A stretch of DNA of 11,098 bases from Polyangiaceae bacterium (GTDB lineage Bacteria; Myxococcota_A; Polyangia; Polyangiales; Polyangiaceae). Location of the stretch: the NCBI GenBank assembly GCA_025934595.1, contig JAICXU010000039.1:1-11098 (forward strand), in the 5' to 3' direction. A program made the translations under genes and the position numbers. Below are positions 5,793-11,098 of this stretch, piece after piece (within the stretch, counting starts at the first letter, position 1; each line of letters begins with the position of its first letter). The notes beneath the pieces were generated by a model that worked only from the letters and a program-made list of their open reading frames with translations, was not told the origin of the DNA and searched no databases.

Positions 5793-6506
5793 TCAGAAGG
5801 TTTGCGTGGACTTGCTCAAGAGAATGTAGTGCACGCTCGTCGAAGGATGAACGACGGCAATCGCGCCGTCGGACACGCCATCATCGCGAAAAATCGCATT
5901 GAGCCCGTCAAGAGATGCGTAGACGTGTCCCCAGATCGACACCTCGTCGCCAACGGACATGAGCCCGCGCATTCTCGATGTCGCGACAGCTGCCGAGACG
6001 AGACTGAAGTCCGATTGATGAACGTCGAAGCTCGACACGTAGTCGAGCGTCACGCCGGTGCCGTGCCAACCCTCCGTCCACGCGCTGCCTGCGAGGGTCG
6101 GCTCGTCTTTTTCGTCGATTCCGATTTGGTTTCCCGCGTCCGTGAACGTGACGGGTACGGCCACGTCATAGATATTCGAGGCAACTTCTACCTGCAGGTG
6201 AAGGTGCGTCGGATCTCCGTGACAGGCGGTCGAACCGGGCAACACGAGCGCCGTTACGATGCCATCGAGTCGCCCATATGTTCCTGACAGCGTGCTCGAC
6301 AAAGCCTCCGCGCAGACGGAGGCGTCGCCGCCGTCCGGTTCGGGGGTCGATCGGGCAGCATCCTCGTCCGTCCCTCCATCACTCGAACCGATGGTGCCGG
6401 AGTCGTCTCCGTCGCTCTGCGGCAGCCCATTGACGTTCGCCGACGTTCCGCCGCAAGCGACAATCATCCACAGAACGACGCAACCGGCTTTGAAGCTCGT
6501 CTTCAT
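5793..6506 (-). CDS. Secreted lipoprotein, uncharacterised beta-rich domain
   Basis: ATG 6506 is preferred over the upstream 6629 because it begins a proper lipoprotein signal: MKTSFKAGCVVLWMIVACGG, lipidation at Cys18, and GAGG about 10 nt before the start. The product has 237 residues. Residues 21-63 form an Asp/Ser/Gly linker. The domain from about 64 to 237 looks beta-rich, with Cys65 and Cys95 possibly bridged, a His-rich segment (CHGDPTHLHLQVEVA, 95-109) and GDEVSIWGHVYA (187-198). The His cluster could bind a metal, which is speculative. I cannot name the family. It is divergent from the lipoprotein gene at 6767, with a 260-nt shared upstream region. Confidence 0.85.
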   Translation of the reverse strand: MKTSFKAGCVVLWMIVACGGTSANVNGLPQSDGDDSGTIGSSDGGTDEDAARSTPEPDGGDASVCAEALSSTLSGTYGRLDGIVTALVLPGSTACHGDPTHLHLQVEVASNIYDVAVPVTFTDAGNQIGIDEKDEPTLAGSAWTEGWHGTGVTLDYVSSFDVHQSDFSLVSAAVATSRMRGLMSVGDEVSIWGHVYASLDGLNAIFRDDGVSDGAIAVVHPSTSVHYILLSKSTQTF

Positions 6507-6766
6507 TCGGCAATGCCTCACACGATGTCGGGAACGGCAAATCAACTTTGCGTATCGAGTCGAATAGGATCGCGATCTGGCGATGGTTTCCGATCCGTCT
6601 CCTCGGAATTGATCCTGGCACGAGGTCAATCCTGTGGGTCGATTATCGCGGACATAGTACGCAGCGCGCGTGCCGCCTCTTCCCGCGTTTGATCGGGACC
6701 TCTCTGTCTTCGGTCGACCGAGCGAGCATCGGCGTGCTCGAATTGACGCGCGGCACCCCGGGCGTT
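6507..6766. other. Shared upstream region of two divergent lipoprotein genes
   Basis: About 260 nt separate the two divergent starts and should hold both promoters. A TTGACG at about 6753 precedes the plus-strand gene, but no good -10 follows at normal spacing. No inverted repeat or RNA-like structure stands out. Frames that cross this stretch from 6548 (plus) and 6629 (minus) look like upstream extensions without signal-peptide sense. Confidence 0.4.
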
Positions 6767-7237
6767 ATGCGTCTCGCCATGAGACTTCCCCTCGCCGTCG
6801 CGCTCTCGATCTGCACGTTCGCTGCGTGCGTACCGAACCCGACAGGCCGCGACCCCATGCGCGATCTCGCCAACAAGAACGCCGCCGATTGCAAAGCAAA
6901 CCCAGCGCTGGCCAAGTGCAAACAAGCGTCCGGCGGGGAAGGGGCGGCCCCGGAGTCGCACTCGGACGGAAACGTCGCCGTCAAGCTGTCCAACGACTGC
7001 TCGACGCCGGTCACATTTCTCTTCGATGGCTGCGGCGCCAACGGCAAGCGGATGTTCTCGGTGCCATCCGGTGGCGAGAAATCCGTGAAGCTCATGAACT
7101 TCACCGACGGCGTCACGTGCGACGTTTGCATCGCCAAGGGCGGCGACTGCAAGATGATGGCGACGATGTTCACGCCCGACATGAGCGAGGCGAGCGTCAG
7201 CGCGAGCGGGGGCTGCGACAGCCCCAGCACTCACTGA
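6767..7237 (+). CDS. Small secreted lipoprotein with six-cysteine C-terminal domain
   Basis: Starting at ATG 6767 the product has 156 residues and begins MRLAMRLPLAVALSICTFAA, with lipidation at Cys21. ATG 6779 is an equally good start (Cys17). Neither has a clear ribosome-binding site. A linker with a Cys pair (42 and 51) leads to a domain at about 68-150 with six cysteines (78, 89, 118, 121, 128, 150), enough for three disulfides. Its core reads VAVKLSNDCSTPVTFLFDGC and later TCDVCIAKGGDC. The strand-like pattern and Cys spacing suggest a small beta sandwich outside the cytoplasm. The function is unknown. The gene converges with the membrane-protein gene at 7295 and a short hairpin lies between the stops. 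Confidence 0.82.
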   Translation: MRLAMRLPLAVALSICTFAACVPNPTGRDPMRDLANKNAADCKANPALAKCKQASGGEGAAPESHSDGNVAVKLSNDCSTPVTFLFDGCGANGKRMFSVPSGGEKSVKLMNFTDGVTCDVCIAKGGDCKMMATMFTPDMSEASVSASGGCDSPSTH

Positions 7238-7268
7238 GTAGCGCATCGCTTGGGGACCTTCCTTCGAA

Positions 7269-7284
7269 TGGCGATCGCTCGCCA
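7269..7284. other. Short hairpin between convergent genes
   Basis: TGGCGA-TCGC-TCGCCA forms a perfect 6-bp stem with a 4-nt loop between the stop codons at 7237 (plus) and 7295 (minus). No T run follows on either strand, so it is at best a weak terminator or an mRNA end stabiliser. It may be chance. Confidence 0.3.
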
Positions 7285-7294
7285 GCTCGCCCGA

Positions 7295-7696
7295 TCAAGC
7301 GCTTCGCTTCACGAGCTTGGTCGCATGAAACGCGACGAGGGAAAGGATGCCCACGATGATTCCGGATAGCGCCGCCGTGACGACGCCGGAAAAAGCTTCC
7401 ATCGCGCGACCGCCACTCGAGAGAAGCCACGCCGCTTCGTCCGGTCTGTGCTCGAGAAACGTGCCGAAAAATATTTGATGCGCAGCCGCGGCCCAAACCT
7501 GTTGTGCAAAGCCGGCGAGAAATCCCAGGATGAGAGGACCTTCGATCGTGCGGCGGGCGATGAAGATCGCGGTCAGCGCCCAGAGCGCCAGCCAGAGAGC
7601 TCCTTCGGCGCGCCGCGACAGAACGAAAATTCCCAAGAGCGACAGAAGAAGTCCCGGCAGCGAAAGCGCCAGAATGATTCTTGCGAGGCCTTTCAT
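7295..7696 (-). CDS. Four-helix integral membrane protein, unknown function
   Basis: ATG 7696 (133 residues) is chosen over 7729 because MKGLARIILALSLPGLLLSL begins right at a basic N terminus and first membrane helix, with AAGG about 10 nt upstream. Hydrophobic segments lie at about 6-27, 32-49, 53-73 and 100-124, with Arg/Lys at 28-29, 48-49 and 127-131 that favour inside positions. A polar loop, EHRPDEAAWLLSSGGR (82-97), separates helices 3 and 4. No family motif is recognised; it resembles small, fast-evolving inner-membrane proteins. It lies 110 nt downstream of the SPOR-domain gene on the same strand and could be the last member of that operon or have its own promoter. Confidence 0.8.
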   Translation of the reverse strand: MKGLARIILALSLPGLLLSLLGIFVLSRRAEGALWLALWALTAIFIARRTIEGPLILGFLAGFAQQVWAAAAHQIFFGTFLEHRPDEAAWLLSSGGRAMEAFSGVVTAALSGIIVGILSLVAFHATKLVKRSA

Positions 7697-7806
7697 GTCG
7701 TAGTGCCCTTCGCGAGAAATTCGTTGCAATATACAAGCAATTTTGGCGCTGTTTTCCCGAGGATTCGGTCATCCATTCCACGTTTCACTTTTCCATCCAG
7801 CAAGCT

Positions 7807-8499
7807 CTAAAGCGGGCGCGCCCATGCCGCTACGCCCGCGCGACGCAGCGTTGCAGCGGCCTCGTCCGCGCGCGATTCTCGATCGAATACGCCCGAAATG
7901 ACACGATGGAAACCGTCGGCACCTTCCTCGATGCGCGTTCGTGGGATCGAGCACGGAAGACATTTTTCGTCGTAGAACGATCCCTCGGCCGCGATCCCTC
8001 GGGCGTCGAGGCTTTGCGAGTAGCTCTCTGCGCGGTCCCGTGATCGCGCCGCCATGACCTGCACGGTGTAGAGCGTCACGGGTGAAGCTTGCGGCACGGC
8101 GGCATGGAAGTATGCAGCGACGATCGAGATCGCGACGTCGAAGTCCGGCGCTCCTTCCATCGTGACGACTTCGGTCGTGCGGCCGTCGTGGATCGTGAGC
8201 GTCGTGTCTTGGTCGGATGCGTCGTCGTAGACGATGTCGACGCGGTCGCGCGGTGGAATCACGGCGTTGAAGCGCTTGGCCCAGGCCGCTTGCTCGCCCG
8301 CGGAGCTCTCGTCCCAGCCGCCTTCGCCGGCGCCTTCGTTGAAGCCGGTGAGCATCACGGACGCGGTCCATCGTCCGGACGAGACGCTCCATGCGTACGC
8401 GTCCGCGCGCGCCGGTGTCGACACGAACGTCAGAGTCGCGACTCCCAGAGCGACAACGAGCCTCACGAGGGAATAGTACGCTGCTCTCGCTTTCGTCAT
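7807..8499 (-). CDS. Secreted SPOR-domain protein
   Basis: The 230-residue product starts with a Sec signal peptide (basic MTKAR, hydrophobic 11-28, likely cut after ARA at 30-32). The middle part (about 35-135) is unrecognised. Residues 141-230 fit a SPOR domain (PF05036-type): VTLYTVQVMAARSRDRAESY at the first strand and helix, then GFHRVISGVF and an ADEAAATLRRAGVAAWAR end. SPOR domains bind denuded glycan strands of septal peptidoglycan, so a periplasmic cell-envelope or division role is likely. Unusual is a loop between strands carrying KCLPC (179-183), a CxxC pair that might be redox-active or bind metal. The ATG overlaps the TGA of the coiled-coil gene upstream (ATGA), so translation is probably coupled. 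Confidence 0.85.
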   Translation of the reverse strand: MTKARAAYYSLVRLVVALGVATLTFVSTPARADAYAWSVSSGRWTASVMLTGFNEGAGEGGWDESSAGEQAAWAKRFNAVIPPRDRVDIVYDDASDQDTTLTIHDGRTTEVVTMEGAPDFDVAISIVAAYFHAAVPQASPVTLYTVQVMAARSRDRAESYSQSLDARGIAAEGSFYDEKCLPCSIPRTRIEEGADGFHRVISGVFDRESRADEAAATLRRAGVAAWARPL

Positions 8500-8642
8500 T
8501 CCCGCGCGCGAATCGGCGCGCGCCGCGTCGACGGAAGCTTCAAACGCTCGTTCTCCGCGGCGAGCGTACGCACGGTCTCCTCGAGCTCGACGATCTTCGC
8601 GTGCGCTGCTGCGAGCTCGTCGCGAAACGGGCCGGCGCTCAT
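8496..8642 (-). CDS. Tiny coiled-coil protein (48 residues), coupled to the SPOR gene
   Basis: From ATG 8642 the frame reads MSAGPFRDELAAAHAKIVEL, then EETVRTLAAENERLKLP and a basic end. Leu/Ile/Val fall in heptad-like spacing from about residue 9 to 33, which predicts one coiled-coil helix. Its TGA (8496-8498) shares ATGA with the SPOR gene start at 8499, the best evidence that it is real. The frame continues up to an ATG at 8738, only 12 nt after the previous stop. That 32-residue extension is Ser/Arg/Thr-rich and unconvincing, but it cannot be excluded. No strong ribosome-binding site precedes either start. The role is unknown; it might oligomerise or sit at the membrane face as a partner of an envelope protein. 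Confidence 0.6.
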   Translation of the reverse strand: MSAGPFRDELAAAHAKIVELEETVRTLAAENERLKLPSTRRAPIRARE

Positions 8643-8750
8643 TCGCAATCGCGATCTCGAGCCCGCATTTTCGTCAGAAAACGCGTCGCGGCGGCGAGTC
8701 GTGTTCTGGAGCGACGCCGACTCCGACGTGCTGCGCATCGCGAAATAGCG

Positions 8751-9404
8751 TCAGGAGCACACGAGGTGCGGGCCCGCATCGGCCGGCAGCTCGTCGCCAT
8801 AGTCGATCGCGTCGCACGGCGGTAGATCCAGCACGCCGTGCATCGTGCCGCCGTCCGATAACGTCACGTCGACGCGCCCGTGAACGTGGCCGTCCGAGGT
8901 CGCGCTCTCGATCGTGATCGTGCCGGTCGTGTTTTTCGTTATCGATACATCGCTCGAGACGCGGCACGCGGAAACGTCGTAGATCGCGAATTCCGCGGTC
9001 GTTGCCGACGGCGGGTTGGCGGAGTGGGTGACCGAATAGGTGCCCGCGGCCGGCGCGGTCAAGAAGAGGAACAGCGCCCCCGTCTCGGTGCCGGGCGCCT
9101 TTCCCGCGGCGCACTCCGCGGCCGCGCCGCTGACCGTGCTGAGCCGAAGCTCCACGTCTCCGTTCTCGGCGTGCATGACGAAGCCGTCGACGAAATGCGG
9201 ATTCTGACCCGGCGCTTCGCCGGCGACGACGACGTCGGTGCCGCTCGCAGTGAAGCTGACAGAATCTCCTCCGATGTTGCCGCCTTCTCGGGCGCCTCCA
9301 TCGGGCGAAGCTAGCGACCCGTTACCCGCGTTGCTCGACGAGCAGCCGACGAGAAAAGACAGTGCGCAAAGCGACGTGCACGAGAGCAGACGAAGTCGAT
9401 GCAT
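8751..9404 (-). CDS. Secreted lipoprotein, beta-rich, unknown function
   Basis: The 217-residue product has a classic lipobox: MHRLRLLSCTSLCALSFLVG then lipidated Cys21, followed by a Ser/Gly/Asp linker to about residue 47. The rest alternates short strands (VSFTASGTDVVVAG, GDVELRLST, GTYSVTHS, TAEFAIYD, GTITIES, GRVDVTL), typical of an all-beta domain. It has four cysteines after the lipid site (98, 147, 197, 216), which could form two disulfides. It is probably outer-membrane anchored. I cannot name the family. It is the first gene of a likely operon with the coiled-coil and SPOR genes. No clear ribosome-binding site precedes the ATG at 9404. Confidence 0.87.
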   Translation of the reverse strand: MHRLRLLSCTSLCALSFLVGCSSSNAGNGSLASPDGGAREGGNIGGDSVSFTASGTDVVVAGEAPGQNPHFVDGFVMHAENGDVELRLSTVSGAAAECAAGKAPGTETGALFLFLTAPAAGTYSVTHSANPPSATTAEFAIYDVSACRVSSDVSITKNTTGTITIESATSDGHVHGRVDVTLSDGGTMHGVLDLPPCDAIDYGDELPADAGPHLVCS

Positions 9405-9500
9405 GGGCGCGTTTTACCGCGCACGCACCTGCGAACAAGGGACTGAGAACGCCAAACCCGCAGCAGCGTTGGCGCAAAAAGACGCCTTCGACGCGATAGC

Positions 9501-10829
9501 CTATCGAGCGCCGCGAGGCTCCGTGACGACGCGGTCGGGGTGATGAAATAGAATCACGACCGCTACGGACGAGAGCGCCAAGATCGCCATCAACCAGAAC
9601 GCGGCATTGAAGCTCTGTGTGACGCCCACGAGCCAGCCGGTCGCGAGCGGTGCAACGAAGCCGGAAATCGCAAAGAACGTGTCCATGACGCCGAGCGCCG
9701 TGCCCGCGCGATCGCGCGCGACGTCCACGTTGATCGCATAAAACGCCGCATTCGCGCTCATGCTCAATCCCACCGCGAGAGAAATGAACACGAGCGCGAG
9801 CGTGCGATCGTGGACGAAGATCAGCGGCAGAATGCAGAGCCCGGCGAGGAGCTGCGAAATCCAAATGGGGTGCGAGCGCGCCACGCGCAGGCTGCCGGTC
9901 TTCCGCAAGAGCGCGTCGGACAAGTATCCGAACGCCCAGAGGAGGAGCGCGGCGACCATCCATGGCAACGTCGCGAAGAGACCAATTTGCTTCAAATCGA
10001 AGTGATAAGTTTTTTCGAGATACGTCGGCAGCCACGTCATGAAGAAGAACAGGAAATAACCGAAGACGAAAAACGACCAATCGTTGGCGAGCAAGGTCGG
10101 ATTCGAAAGAAGGTATTTCCAGATGCTCCCCTCGCGTGCGCCGTGAGGATGCGGCGCGCTCGTCGCGGCGTGGTGTCCGGCGTCGTCCCGGATGTGCGCG
10201 AGCTCCGCGGGATTGACGAAGCGACTGTGCTCGGGCAAATCGCGGAACAGAAACCACCACACCGGCAGCCACGCGAGACCGAGCGCCATCAGCGCGATGA
10301 ACATGCCGCGCCAGCCGACGTGGAGAATGAGCTGCGTGGCGATCGGCGCACCGAGGGCAAGCGCGACGGGCACCGCCACGAGGGAGTTCGACAGCGCGAT
10401 GGCGCGCTCGCGGCTCGAGAGCCAATCGGCGACGCCGCGATTCATCGCGGGAAAATTCGGGCCCTCAGCGACGCCCAAGAGCACGCGCGCGCACGCGAGC
10501 ATGACGAAGCCCACGGCGAACCCCGTGAGACCGATGGAGATGGACCAAAGCAGCGCCGCGAAAAACAGCGTCTTCTTTGCACCGTAGCGATCCGCGAGCA
10601 CACCACCGAGGAGCGTCGTGAGCATGTAGCCGATGCTGAAGGCGGCCAAGATGAACCCGCTGAGGAGGTCCTCGTCGTGGTGGCTGAAATGAAGCTCGCG
10701 GGCGATGTCGCCGATGGCATATGAGATCGCGGAGCGGTCGATGTAGTTGACCACCGTGATCGCGAAGATCATCGCGACGACGATCCAGCGGAACCGGGTC
10801 ATGCGTGCTTTCGGGTCGAGCTTCGGCAC
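9501..10829 (-). CDS. MFS transporter, anion:cation symporter (ACS)-like
   Basis: The 442-residue product has the length and layout of a 12-helix major facilitator. VVNYIDRSAISYA (26-38) in helix 1 is the hallmark seen in the ACS family (galactonate, glucarate and hexuronate transporters). The loop between helices 2 and 3 is GGVLADRYGAKKT (75-87), the MFS motif A. The region about 208-240 is a cytoplasmic, His-rich loop between the two six-helix halves. By family it should import an organic acid anion with protons across the inner membrane; the substrate cannot be read from sequence, and no catabolic genes adjoin it. GTG 10829 gives nine extra residues; ATG 10802 (MTRFRWIVV) is a good alternative, and neither has a strong ribosome-binding site. 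It is divergent from the gene at 10927. Confidence 0.92.
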   Translation of the reverse strand: MPKLDPKARMTRFRWIVVAMIFAITVVNYIDRSAISYAIGDIARELHFSHHDEDLLSGFILAAFSIGYMLTTLLGGVLADRYGAKKTLFFAALLWSISIGLTGFAVGFVMLACARVLLGVAEGPNFPAMNRGVADWLSSRERAIALSNSLVAVPVALALGAPIATQLILHVGWRGMFIALMALGLAWLPVWWFLFRDLPEHSRFVNPAELAHIRDDAGHHAATSAPHPHGAREGSIWKYLLSNPTLLANDWSFFVFGYFLFFFMTWLPTYLEKTYHFDLKQIGLFATLPWMVAALLLWAFGYLSDALLRKTGSLRVARSHPIWISQLLAGLCILPLIFVHDRTLALVFISLAVGLSMSANAAFYAINVDVARDRAGTALGVMDTFFAISGFVAPLATGWLVGVTQSFNAAFWLMAILALSSVAVVILFHHPDRVVTEPRGAR

Positions 10830-10926
10830 GCGCGACGATACCGCAGTTCGGAGGCGGCCGTGACCCGCTCGACATCCGCCGGGTGGCCCGCTTGCCGGCG
10901 TGCAGAGGCGCGCTCACAATCGCGTC

Positions 10927-11098
10927 ATGCTCAAGTATCAAAAGCCCGACGCGACGATGACGTTGCGCGAAGGCTTGGTCGAATATTACAGCGCCTTTTC
11001 CGCGCTGATCGACGAGCGCACGCTGACCGACGACGAAACCCGAGCGCTTTTTCACGGGCACGATCGGTGTCACATCGTTTTTGGTTGCGACACCAGTC
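10927..11098 (+). CDS. HDxxH-motif protein, 3' end cut by the window edge (COQ4-like?)
   Basis: ATG 10927 opens a frame that stays open to the right edge (57 codons seen). The product begins MLKYQKPDATMTLREGLVEY and later has ALFHGHDRCHIVFGCDTS at 40-57. LREGLxEYY followed by HDxxH (His45, Asp46, His49) recalls the COQ4-like proteins, in which an HDxxH motif binds metal. The match is from memory and covers only the N terminus, so it is a tentative guess. It is divergent from the MFS transporter across 97 nt that should contain both promoters; I see no clear boxes there. No Shine-Dalgarno sequence precedes the ATG. Confidence 0.65.
   Translation, partial: MLKYQKPDATMTLREGLVEYYSAFSALIDERTLTDDETRALFHGHDRCHIVFGCDTS

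Noticed and set aside
9322..10724. Long Arg/Glu-rich frames overlapping the transporter gene on both strands
   Set aside because: They are shadows of the MFS transporter, whose membrane-helix pattern and motifs are clear.

Overview
The window is GC-rich. It carries several secreted lipoproteins with Asp/Gly/Ser-rich linkers after the lipobox and Cys-rich modules, a lipoprotein with a Kazal-like module, and short operons of lineage-specific genes. This style suggests a myxobacterium-like member of the Myxococcota (Polyangiales type). That is inference from gene style; no marker gene is present.

Left part (1-1864): two overlapping plus-strand genes, a large unrecognised protein cut by the left edge and a PD-(D/E)XK-type nuclease, joined across a run of nine C. 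Past them lies the 3' half of an initiator tRNA-Met gene (anticodon CAT, T arm, 3' acceptor strand) without its 5' half, followed by a strong intrinsic terminator. This is what the far end of an element integrated into a tRNA gene looks like. The nuclease pair therefore probably sits at the end of an integrated island, with the intact tRNA and perhaps an integrase to the left, outside the window.

Part 2 (1865-3233): two small plus-strand genes of unknown function, one only 56 residues long. A toxin-first type II toxin-antitoxin operon follows on the minus strand (RelE/ParE-like toxin, XRE-type antitoxin). Its promoter has an exact TTGACA -35 box, an inverted-repeat operator inside the spacer, and a probably leaderless toxin message.

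Part 3 (3234-4945): a Kazal-like lipoprotein, a wrecked AAA-family ATPase gene (Walker A present, the rest deleted, with an unrelated-looking 53-residue tail in another frame), and three copies of a palindromic intergenic repeat. Two copies are 83 nt with 4 differences. Each copy lies 3' of a minus-strand gene or remnant.

Part 4 (4946-9404): four more lipoproteins, a four-helix membrane protein, a SPOR-domain secreted protein, and a tiny coiled-coil gene that overlaps the SPOR gene by ATGA. The genes at 9404-8751, 8642-8496 and 8499-7807 look like one minus-strand operon.

Right end (9501-11098): an MFS transporter resembling the anion:cation symporter family and, divergent from it, the start of a gene with an HDxxH motif that runs off the edge. 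Most functional calls rest on motifs read by eye; no database search was possible.
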